From: Euryarchaeota archaeon UBA89
Lineage (GTDB): Archaea > Thermoplasmatota > Poseidoniia > Poseidoniales > Thalassarchaeaceae
Assembly (NCBI GenBank): GCA_002495525.1
Contig: DAFS01000050.1
Coordinates: forward strand, 1 to 19,555
Reading direction: 5' to 3'
DNA: 19,555 nt
Positions 1-9,100 of this stretch are shown piece by piece; positions within the stretch are counted from its first letter, which is position 1, and the number at the start of each line of letters is the position of its first letter. The position numbers and the translations under genes are program-made. A model generated the notes under the pieces. It saw only the letters and a list, made by a program, of their open reading frames with translations. It had not been told where the DNA came from and ran no database searches.

Positions 1-25
1 CGTCTAAATTAACTATTACTTGAGC

Positions 26-61
26 CGTTGTAATTATACATAAGTTCTAGGTCGCGAGACT
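26..61 (+). promoter_or_regulatory. TATA-type promoter of tRNA-Lys(CTT)
   Basis: An AT-rich box (CGTTGTAATTATA, 26-38) ends exactly 24 nt before the first base of the tRNA. A conserved TCGCGAGACT (52-61) sits immediately against the tRNA 5' end. The same two elements, at the same spacing, precede the second tRNA-Lys gene, which supports a real archaeal TATA box plus start region. Seen directly; the promoter role is inferred. Confidence 0.6.
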
Positions 62-138
62 GGGTCTGTAGCTTAGTCAGGTAGAGCGTCCGGCTCTTAA
101 CCGGAAGGCCGCGGGTTCGAACCCCGTCAGACCCGCCA
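62..138 (+). tRNA. tRNA-Lys (anticodon CTT)
   Basis: A complete cloverleaf can be folded. The acceptor stem is GGGTCTG (62-68) with CAGACCC (128-134), discriminator G135 and an encoded CCA at 136-138. The anticodon stem TCCGG/CCGGA (89-93/101-105) encloses a 7-nt loop CTCTTAA whose bases 34-36 are CTT, so it reads the lysine codon AAG. The T arm is GCGGG-TTCGAAC-CCCGT. No intron is seen. Confidence 0.96.
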
Positions 139-174
139 ACAATTAGCTAGGCGAAAGCAATGTATTTGCTTACC

Positions 175-210
175 CGTTGTAATTATAGAGGGGTACTTTC
201 TCGCGAGGCT
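175..210 (+). promoter_or_regulatory. TATA-type promoter of tRNA-Lys(TTT)
   Basis: CGTTGTAATTATA (175-187) is identical to the box upstream of the first tRNA-Lys and again ends 24 nt before the tRNA. TCGCGAGGCT (201-210) differs from the first copy at one base. The sequence between the elements is not conserved, which argues for selection on the two boxes rather than a plain copy of the whole flank. Confidence 0.6.
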
Positions 211-287
211 GGGTCTGTAGCTTAGTCAGGTAGAGCACCGGGCTTTTAACCCGGGGGTCGCGGGTTCGAACCCCGTCAGACCCGCCA
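211..287 (+). tRNA. tRNA-Lys (anticodon TTT)
   Basis: A 77-nt cloverleaf with acceptor GGGTCTG/CAGACCC, discriminator G and encoded CCA (285-287). The anticodon stem CCGGG/CCCGG (238-242/250-254) encloses loop CTTTTAA, anticodon TTT, which reads AAA (and probably AAG). It differs from the tRNA at 62-138 at about 8 positions, all in the anticodon arm, base 26 and the variable region. The acceptor, D and T arms are identical, so the pair arose by duplication or is homogenised. Confidence 0.96.
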
Positions 288-289
288 TG

Positions 290-314
290 CTCATCACCAA
301 TTTTTGGTGAGGAG
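290..314 (+). terminator. Hairpin just downstream of tRNA-Lys(TTT)
   Basis: TCACCAA (294-300) and TTGGTGA (304-310) form a perfect 7-bp stem around TTT. CTC/GAG (290-292/312-314) can extend it across one mismatch. It starts 3 nt after the tRNA CCA and contains a run of five T (301-305). A role in tRNA 3' termination or processing is inferred from position only. Confidence 0.35.
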
Positions 315-338
315 TTTGGCCTAATCCCCGGGTTCAAT

Positions 339-350
339 ACTAATTATCTA
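339..350 (+). promoter_or_regulatory. Candidate TATA box for asnS
   Basis: ACTAATTATCTA is an AT-rich box about 55-65 nt before the chosen asnS start. It would place transcription start near 370 and leave a short leader containing GGTGGT (391-396), a weak Shine-Dalgarno-like stretch 8 nt before ATG 405. By eye only. Confidence 0.35.
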
Positions 351-404
351 ATGCTGACTTTGATATGTCAGTGCTTACACGCTCAATCACGGTGGTTGAC
401 TCTA

Positions 405-1733
405 ATGAGTAAAGACATATGGATTAGCGATATTCTTGCTGGCAAATATGACGGTTCTGAAGTCGAAGTTAAAGGCTGGATTTATCGTTCTAGAGGTTCG
501 AATAAAATTAGATTTATTGTTGTAAGGGATTCAACTGGAAATATTCAATGTGTAGCTAAAAGAGATGTATTAGGTGATGTCTTTTTTGATGAGTTGAAAA
601 GTTCCTTAATAGAATCTAGTGTTATTTTGAAAGGTATAGTCCAGTCAACTGACAGGGAGCATGGTCATGAATTACAAGTTTTGAGCGGCGAAATAATCGG
701 TCCAGTAAACCCTGAAAGGCCATTTCCAATAACTGAGTCCGCTATGGCAGAGGCAGATGGTGGTGAAACAGAATTTCTTCTCGATAACAGACACCTGTAC
801 CTTAGAACAAGCAGAATGACAACGATGCTAAAAATTCGGTCATCTGTATTCGGAGCTGTACATTCGTACTTCCGTGATCGTGATTTTATTGAATATCAAG
901 CTCCTAATTTTGTTGCTGGAGCAGTTGAGGGCGGTAGTACTCTTTTCGAAGTCCCTTACTTTGGTCGTAAAGCATATCTCACTCAATCATGGCAACTTTA
1001 TGCAGAAGCAGCAATGCCTGCACTTGAAAGATTGTATACAATTGCTCCATCATTCAGGGCCGAAAAATCCAGAACTCGTCGTCATTTAACAGAGTTCTGG
1101 CATGCCGAAATGGAAATTGCTTGGGCTTCAAATAATGAAGTTATGAAACATGGTGAAAGACTAGTTCGACATATTTCTAGTACAGTGTTAGAAGAGAGGT
1201 CGGACGAACTATCTAGTTTAGGTAGAGATTTAGATTTGATTTCACAATATGCAGATAACCCATATCCCATAATTCGTTATGATGAAGCAATTGAAACATT
1301 ACAAGGAAAGGGTATAGATGTTGAATGGGGTCAAGATTTAGACTATTCAAAAGAAAAGATTTTGACTGCTGATTTTGAAGTCCCTCACTTTTTGACACAT
1401 TATCCTAGAATTGCTAAACCATTCTACCACAGGCCAGATCCTGAAGACCCTAAATATGTTCTTTGTCATGATTTATTGGCACCTGAAGGATATGGAGAAA
1501 TAATCGGCGGAGGAGAGAGAACATGGTCCGAAGCCGAAATACTAGAACGTATAGATGAGGAAGGAACTCCTAGAGAGCCTTACGAGTTCTATATCGACAC
1601 TCGTAGATACGGGGGGGTCCCGCACGGAGGTTTCGGAATGGGTGTAGATAGAGTATGTACATGGTTATCTGGTGCTGAACACATTAGAGAAGTTATTCCT
1701 TTCCCTAGAGATAGCCGCAGAGTCACACCTTGA
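405..1733 (+). CDS. asnS: Asparaginyl-tRNA synthetase (archaeal type)
   Basis: Charges tRNA-Asn with asparagine in the cytoplasm (class IIb aaRS). The 442-aa protein starts with an OB-fold anticodon-binding domain (about residues 10-105, with VEVKGWIYRSR and an FIVVRDSTGNIQ-type strand). The catalytic core follows. Motif 2 is FRAEKSRTRRHLTEFWHAE (from F217), and motif 3 is GFGMGVDRV, with its arginine at R416, followed by an AEHIREVIPFPR-type end. The EFW-H-E wording of motif 2 and the IPFPR C-terminus match archaeal AsnRS rather than AspRS. The reading frame stays open 18 codons upstream to ATG 351, but those residues look non-homologous, and 405 has GGTGGT at a sensible distance. Presence of AsnRS suggests direct Asn charging rather than only the Asp-tRNA(Asn) amidotransferase route. 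It lies 117 nt after tRNA-Lys(TTT). Confidence 0.93.
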   Translation: MSKDIWISDILAGKYDGSEVEVKGWIYRSRGSNKIRFIVVRDSTGNIQCVAKRDVLGDVFFDELKSSLIESSVILKGIVQSTDREHGHELQVLSGEIIGPVNPERPFPITESAMAEADGGETEFLLDNRHLYLRTSRMTTMLKIRSSVFGAVHSYFRDRDFIEYQAPNFVAGAVEGGSTLFEVPYFGRKAYLTQSWQLYAEAAMPALERLYTIAPSFRAEKSRTRRHLTEFWHAEMEIAWASNNEVMKHGERLVRHISSTVLEERSDELSSLGRDLDLISQYADNPYPIIRYDEAIETLQGKGIDVEWGQDLDYSKEKILTADFEVPHFLTHYPRIAKPFYHRPDPEDPKYVLCHDLLAPEGYGEIIGGGERTWSEAEILERIDEEGTPREPYEFYIDTRRYGGVPHGGFGMGVDRVCTWLSGAEHIREVIPFPRDSRRVTP

Positions 1734-1780
1734 TTATAATTTGTTGAGAGCCCAATAGTATGAATTGCTAATCGAATGCC

Positions 1781-1790
1781 ATATACGATA
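1781..1790 (+). promoter_or_regulatory. Candidate TATA box for the acyl-CoA dehydrogenase gene
   Basis: ATATACGATA is centred about 24 nt before ATG 1809, the distance expected if the transcript is leaderless from that ATG. A second AT-rich stretch (TTATAATTTG, 1733-1742) lies further upstream and could serve a start at 1776 instead. Confidence 0.35.
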
Positions 1791-1808
1791 AACATTACTC
1801 GACGAGCC

Positions 1809-3023
1809 ATGGATAGCGACTGGCGGAGTGTAGATTTGTCCAACCCAACTGAAGAACATGCAATGCTTAGGGAGATGATTCGAAGTTTTGTTTCTGAAGA
1901 AGTTGAACCACAGGCATTAGAGTATGATAAATTTGAGAAGTTTAATCAAGATCTCTTTAGGAAATTAGGAGATTATGGATTACTTGGAATTAGTGTACCT
2001 GAAGATTATGGAGGTTCAGGGATGGATGCAACAGCAGTCGCAATCGTAAATGAAGAATTATCATACTCTGATCCTGGTTTTTGTCTTGCTTATCTCGCCC
2101 ATTCTCAATTAATGGTGAATAATTTAGCATATAATGGCAATGAAGAACAAAAAAACCGTATTCTACCTAAAGTTTGCAGTGGTGAATGGATAGGTTGTAT
2201 GGCAATGAGTGAACCAGGATATGGCACTGATGTGTTGGGGATGCAGACTTCTGCCAAGTTAAATTCAGATGGTAACTGGGTAGTAAATGGCAGAAAAATG
2301 TGGATAACTAATGGTTCAATTGATGATGAAAGTACTCCTGCAGATATTTGCTGGCTCTATGCCAGAACTGGGACCGACTCAAAAGGTCGTGCTCAGATTA
2401 CCACATTCCTTGTCGAAAAAGGAATGCCCGGTTTTTCGGTTGGACAGAAAATCTATGATAAATCCGGAATGCGTGCATCAAATACTGCAGAATTAGTGTT
2501 TGATAATTGTATTGTTCCTCCAGAAAATATAGTTGGTGGTCCTGGTGAATCTATGATTCATATGATGAGGAATTTAGAAATAGAAAGAATTGGTCTTGCT
2601 GCAATGGCTCTTGGTATAGCTCGTAGAAGTTTAGATGCAATGAATAAATATGCTTCTGAAAGAGAAGCATTTGGTAATGAAATAAGGAATTTTGGACAAA
2701 TACAAAGGCATATTGGCGAATCCTGGGCAGAATATAGGGCAATGCGTTCATATGTTTATGATACTGCTAGAAATACGAATTTGTCCACTTCAGGAAATAG
2801 ACTAGATACTGACGGCGTCAAACTTTATTCAACTACTGTGGCAAAAAACATTGCAGACAGGGCCATACAAGTCATGGGTGGATATGGGTATGTCGGTGAA
2901 TATGTAGTTGAGAGATTATGGAGAGATTCTAAACTATTAGAAATAGGTGGAGGAACTCTAGAAAGTCATCAAAAGAACATTACTAGAGATCTTGCTAAAA
3001 TGCCTGAAAAAATCAATGAATGA
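1809..3023 (+). CDS. Acyl-CoA dehydrogenase, isovaleryl-CoA-dehydrogenase-like
   Basis: An FAD-dependent flavoenzyme that oxidises an acyl-CoA to its 2,3-enoyl-CoA and passes electrons to ETF; cytoplasmic, about 404 aa, normal length. Visible motifs: AMSEPGYGTD (A132-D141, family signature 1), MWITNG, an FLVEKGMPGFS stretch, and QVMGGYGY (Q354-Y361). The likely catalytic base is E259 in IERIG, aligning with the helix-G glutamate of isovaleryl-CoA and long-chain dehydrogenases. The position used by medium-chain enzymes (YEGT) reads GGGT here (G381). MRSYVYDTAR and KLLEIGGGT also echo isovaleryl-CoA dehydrogenase. Leucine catabolism is therefore a good guess, but substrate cannot be settled from motifs. 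The start is ambiguous: ATG 1776 would add 11 residues; 1809 is preferred because a TATA-like box lies about 24 nt upstream and the conserved domain begins soon after. Confidence 0.9.
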   Translation: MDSDWRSVDLSNPTEEHAMLREMIRSFVSEEVEPQALEYDKFEKFNQDLFRKLGDYGLLGISVPEDYGGSGMDATAVAIVNEELSYSDPGFCLAYLAHSQLMVNNLAYNGNEEQKNRILPKVCSGEWIGCMAMSEPGYGTDVLGMQTSAKLNSDGNWVVNGRKMWITNGSIDDESTPADICWLYARTGTDSKGRAQITTFLVEKGMPGFSVGQKIYDKSGMRASNTAELVFDNCIVPPENIVGGPGESMIHMMRNLEIERIGLAAMALGIARRSLDAMNKYASEREAFGNEIRNFGQIQRHIGESWAEYRAMRSYVYDTARNTNLSTSGNRLDTDGVKLYSTTVAKNIADRAIQVMGGYGYVGEYVVERLWRDSKLLEIGGGTLESHQKNITRDLAKMPEKINE

Positions 3024-3031
3024 GATATTTT

Positions 3032-3107
3032 TGGTAGTCCCGCCCGGATTCGAACCAGGGTCGCCGGGACCAAAACCCGACATGATGGACCACTACACTA
3101 CGGGACT
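3032..3107 (-). tRNA. tRNA-Gln (anticodon TTG)
   Basis: Read on the minus strand, the acceptor AGTCCCG pairs with CGGGACT, with discriminator A and encoded CCA (complement of 3032-3034). The anticodon stem TCGGG/CCCGG encloses loop TTTTGGT, anticodon TTG, reading the glutamine codon CAA. The T arm is CCTGG-TTCGAAT-CCGGG. The gene converges on the acyl-CoA dehydrogenase gene with only 8 nt between the stop codon and the tRNA 3' end. No intron. Confidence 0.95.
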
Positions 3108-3160
3108 AGTGGGCATATCCAATCGCTCTTACTCTTTGATTATGACGGGACACGTGGCCG

Positions 3161-3168
3161 GTAAATAC
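3161..3168 (+). promoter_or_regulatory. Candidate TATA box for the S8 protease gene
   Basis: GTAAATAC is centred about 30 nt before ATG 3195, with no Shine-Dalgarno-like sequence between. This suggests a near-leaderless transcript. Weak evidence by eye. Confidence 0.3.
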
Positions 3169-3194
3169 AAGTTGTCAGTAACAACGCAAAGAAT

Positions 3195-6100
3195 ATGCAT
3201 CAACATCGTGCCGTGGTTTTAGCACTGTTAATGTTAACCTCTTCAATTTCATTATTAATGTATAATGATGATAAAAGTACCATAAAAGATGAAAATCATA
3301 CTGTCAATACAATATTCGATGATAATACCTTCTCATTCCCATCTCCAGGGAATCCATGGATTGAAGAATCTCTGAACATAAGAGTTGAATCAGGAGTTGA
3401 AAAAATTCGTGTTACTGTAATCACTTGGTCTCTAGCAGAATTGAACTATTGGCAACTAAAAAATAATGCATTGGATAAACAAGCTGGTGTAAAGAATGGC
3501 GAAATTTTTGAAGTTTATGACCCTACTACGGGAGAAATTGACCATAGAACATTTTGGATGTCAGCTGATATTTTTCATAAATTACCTAGTGTCCCAGGAG
3601 TGATATCAATATTAGATGCTCAAAATAATCCTCAACCATATGACATCATTCCATTTGAAAGACCTGACTCTAATCCTGAATCAGTAAGGTCTGGAGAAAT
3701 CCATGGAGCAAATGATGCTTGGGAGAGAGGATATACTGGTGAAGGTATGGTAGTTGCAGTTGCAGATACTGGAGTTGATTTTGCTCACCCTGATCTGAAT
3801 GGAACTCAAGCAAGAGTTGACGATTCTCGTTCTGATTGGTCCGGTTGGCCGATGATGTTTGACCATAATAGTATGTATACATATTTGGTTAACGGAAATG
3901 CTTATCCTCAGTCAAATACATGGTATGCAGATACTTCAAACTTAGATTATGACAATAATTCTGATGGTGTATTAGATATATCTGGATACAATATTTCTGG
4001 TATTCCAAATTCACTATCAGGTGTATATCATTTAGGAGAACATCCTGATTCAACATTGCGTTCAAAAGTAGGTGCAGATGTCCCAATTCTTGTCATAGAC
4101 GAAGATATTTCTGGAGTATATGAAACAGTTTACGTAGATATGGATGTAGATGGAAACTTCACGGGTGAGAAGGCAATTAAGCCTGGATCAGAAACAACTG
4201 GTTTGGACACCAATGGAGATAATCTTTGGGATATTTCTGGTGGATTAGTATACTGGGTATCTGATGGAATTAACGGAGTCCCATATGGTCAAACATACTC
4301 AATAAGACATGGTTATCAAAATAGAATAGCGGGTGCAGGGAATCTGACATTATTTATGTTAGATTCTGGAAATCATGGGACCCTATGCGCCAGTGCAATT
4401 TCTGCACAAGGAGTGATTGACGATGGAAGAGTTATGGGGATGGCTCCTAATGCTACAATTGCATCAATTGGAAACCATTACTCCGGCGGACATTCACTAG
4501 ATGCTTGGCGATGGATTGCAGAGGGAAACGACGGTAAATCTGATACAAAGTATGATCAGGCTGATATCGGTTCTTTCTCTTTTGGATATTCTAGTATTGA
4601 TGAATCTGGAGCCGATGGATATTCTCTATATCTCGATTGGTTAACTAGAGTTTACAATGATAATGCCTCATATTCTGTCGCTATAGGTAACGGCGGGCAT
4701 GGTTTCGGTACCACGAAAGTTCCGGGGGCAGCTCATGGCGTATTCTCAGTGGGTGCTTTTAGTTCACGTTCCAGTGATTCTTGGGGGCAAAATGCCCCTT
4801 GGTCAAATAGAGGACCTAATGTTGTAGGGAGGATGGATCCAGATATTGTTTCAGTTGGATGGAGTGCAACTGGAGATCAGCCTCTTAATTTAAGGAATGA
4901 TGCTAATTCTGCTTGGTCGACTTGGGGTGGGACTAGTCTAGCGACTCCAATTGCAGCGGGCTTGTTAGCAGTAGTTGCTGAGGCTTGGCAAGATACACAA
5001 GGAGAGTATCCAGATTCTCAGACCCTTCGAGACTTCGTCTTATCTACATCAGATGATAGAGGATATGAACCATTTATTCAAGGCGGTGGATGGTTCAATG
5101 CTTCACGGGCTGTATCAACATTAGAAGGAGATAATGGCAGTTGGTGGATGAGTCCTGCACAATGGAATAGTGGTACATTCCAGGGAAAACATAGAGATGC
5201 CAATATCAATTACATGTTCCCTGGAGAGTCACAAGTAGTTGATTTAGATTTCAAAAATCATGCTGATACTGATGTTTTACTTAGATTCACACCAACTTTA
5301 TTTGAACCACTTGCTCATGAAGTGATTGTATGGAATAGTACTGGTAATGGCAGTTCTAATGGCGTAAATGATACTTGGGATGGTCATCAAGGAGATAGGC
5401 CCGATTTGTTAATCCCTTTGCATATTCCTGAATCAGCCAATGCTCTACCCGAAGAAACTCGGCAAATTAGGGCCAGGGCAACAATAGAATACTCAGCATT
5501 CGATGAGAATATGGATAGAAGTACTGAAGAAAGAGTATTTTTACAGATTTATAGGTGGTCGGATGATGATGGCGATGGAATATATGTCGAGGATTTTGAT
5601 AATGATTCAATGGTTGATTCTGATGACTGGACCGAATCTAGTGAATTAGAAGAAGTAACATATTGGTGGTCTAATGGCCCTAATGCAGAAGTAAGGGTAG
5701 GGAATCCCTTTGAAGATGCTAGAGATGGTATTTTCCTAGGGGTTTGGAATCATAATGGGGATTTGTCTGATGAACCTGTTAGAATTGAAATTGATTGGAC
5801 TGCATTTGGAAGTGCAGATGATCAGTGGATTTCTGTACCACCAACAATGGTCGTACACGCAGATAGTAACAATACTATTCAGATGAATATTGAAGTCCCT
5901 ATAGATGCAGAATCTGGTCTACATCAACATGGTGTCTTAATTGAGTCATTCGATTATCAAAATGGTTCGGCATCTATCACATCTCATCGAAATTGGACAC
6001 TTCCAGTTGTAACTAATGTGCCATGGTCAGGACCTTTTGAAATCAAACCTAAACCACTAGATGGAAATATGTCAAATCAAACTCTTTACGATGAAGAATG

Positions 6101-9100
6101 GATTAGCGGAGCAACAAGATGGAATTGGCGTGCTGAAAGTGGAGATTGGAGATTCTTGACAGTAGATTGGCCCGAAGAATGGGATACTGGTGGCACTGTA
6201 ATTTTAGATGTTGACTGGGAAGATAATCCATACACAGATATTGATATCTTATGGCTTGATGAAACGCCACATGGTTATTCAACAGATGATCCGGATGCTT
6301 ATGGTGATTCAACATTCAGTATTTCTTCTAGATCAGTAAACAATCATGTTGGGAGTGGTAAGCATAATTGGGGAACTTATACTGGTACTTCTAGAGAAGT
6401 CTTCACAGTGCCTGCATTAGCAGGAACTCACCAAATGGTGCTACATACTGCCTTACATGGTGTTTCTACAAATGATAATGCTTTGAATATCTCTGTTGGT
6501 TATGTAGCAGCGGAAGCAGATGGTTTCTCACAAACTGTAACTGATTGGTCAGATGGCGACGGAGTCGATGCAGTCCATGTGGTTTCTACTGTTCCTATGG
6601 ATATCGAATCAGTTTCATCATATGGATGGACACAACCAATATACTTCGATAATGAGACTGCTTACCAAGATGTTTCAAGTGATAAGATGACTTCCTCATG
6701 GTGGCATAATTTCACTCTGGAAGAAATTAGTGAATTGAGTATTTCCATGGATGCATATGAATCCGCAGATTTGGACCTTTTCTTATTCTTTGATGATAAC
6801 GAAGACGGCCAATTCTCATCTAATGAGGAGATTTCTCGATCATGGTCCGGGACTTCTTCTGAAAATATAGAATTGAATGATGTAGAAAACGGCCTTTATG
6901 CAGTAGCTGTGCACGGCTATTCAGTATCGGGAGAAGTCCAATTCTGGATAGATATTGGAATGGTAGGAGGTGATAAATTAAATATTACCGACCAGATTGA
7001 ATTATTAAACTCTGAAATAGATTCTATCTGGCCAAATGGTTCAGAAACTCTAGCTGGAAATGTACCTACCAGTGCGCATCAAATAAATTTGGCTTTCGAG
7101 CGACCAGATAATGCAGGAATATGGCGAGGAGAAGTAGAAATAATTCTGGTAGGCGGGATTACATTAAGTCTCCCATATACGTATAATTTAGTTGAAATTG
7201 AACCTTATGTTGAGTTTTCTACGCCTGAAAACCTCACGCAGACTAATGAATTATTACCTATAGAAATTTACGCTTTAGATACAGGAATAGGGTTTTCTTT
7301 AGACGATCTTAATTGGTATGGGATTAATAATCAAACGATTATTCCATCTGCTGATTCTGTGGAAGCGATTGATACATTATTTAATTATCATAATTTAACA
7401 AATATATGGAATTCAGGAAATCACTTTGCAATGCCAGAAAATATTTCTTTCAGGGAAGTTTGGATAAATTCAACAATCCCTGAATCCGAGCAATGGCACG
7501 ATTATGGCGCCAATATTACTGATAGGTCCGGTCTATTTAATCAGTCTTGGCTTTCTGTGAATTACGATATTACATCTCCACCATTGTTTATTTTCGGCAT
7601 CCCAGAAATCACTAAAGAACCATATGTAAATTTGGTTATTCAGACAGAACCAGGTTCTAATGTCTATCAAGATGGGTACCCTATTTCTGGTTTTGATGAA
7701 TATGGTTTTGTTAATTGGACTGTAGGTTTAATTCCAAGTGAAATAGGTATTGAATATGCTTTAGATGGATCTTCTAATGACTACTACTTAATTCCTGAAG
7801 AGAATTATTTTTCTATTACTTCTGTCGATGTGGCTGGAAATAGCGTCTCTAGTAGCCATATGGTAATTTTTGATAATCAAATTCCAGAATTAGATTCATT
7901 ATATATCGAAGATCAAAATGGATTCAGTTATTCAACAACCGACTTTTATAGTGTACTTAACATTACAAGTTCTACCTTCGGATTAAATATGTCCGTGGAT
8001 GTAAAAGAGTGGTGCCTAAATATTACTAAGGTATCTTCAGTGATTGACGAAGGTATAGAAATTTGCAATTCAAATGATAAAATGCCTGAAATTTTAGTAA
8101 CTAATCTTTCTGGTTTAGAAAACACAAGAAATACCCCTGTCCATATAAATTTGAATAATGTTTCAGATGGAGATTATTCGATTAATATTAATCTAATTGA
8201 CTGGGCAGGAAATTCTGCTTCTAAAGAATTTGAGTTACATCTAGATCGTAGTATTCCAATTGTTGAATGGATGTTATCTCCTTCAAGTAATGGCGAATTA
8301 TTTGATCATCGTCAAGTTATGAACTGGGCATCAAATGAATTATCTCATGTTTATTTTACTCATAATGGAGTCCAAATTGATGAATGGCAAGGATTCGGAA
8401 GTGAATCCAGTTTTACTTTGAAAACCAAAGGTCAACATGAATTTTGTATCATAGCTTATGATTCCACAGAAGGCCAATATAATGAGAATATTTTAGTTGA
8501 CTGTCAAATTTATAATCTTAATGAATCGATATATGCTACGAATGTAGTTGCCCCTTGGAATGGCGGAATTACAACAGAAAATACAGTTTCCACAGTCCTT
8601 TACAGAGGTCCTAATCAAGAAATTTGGTGGCAGAATGATGCAGAAGATGAGAGATTCCTAATTACTCCCGGTGCATTGGTAGTTGAATTAGACTTTATTT
8701 TAAAAGAAGGAATTAATGACTTCTCGATTGAGATTGAATCATTAGATCAGATAGATGAATATCAACTATCTATAACTCGTGATACTATAGCTCCAATTCT
8801 TTCATTCGAACAAATAAGTAAAAGGAATTCTACTTTGAATCCGATTAAACATATCGAAGGAAATTGCGAACCCGGTGCCTATGTGATGATTTGGAGTGTA
8901 ATTGAGTCATATGAATTTATTTGTGACTCTTCAGGCCTAATTGATATCAAGATTTCAGTACAAGATATAGTTGGAACACATGTCATTCAAGGTACTACAA
9001 CAGATTCAGTAAATAATAGAAACTCCTTCTCAGTTGAAGTAATTAATCAGAATTGGATTGATTGGGCTATTGATGATGCACAGGTTCAAGGGCCAATGCT

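Noticed and set aside
351..404. Upstream extension of asnS to ATG 351
   Set aside because: The 18 extra residues precede the conserved OB-fold start and overlap the likely TATA region; ATG 405 fits the family better.
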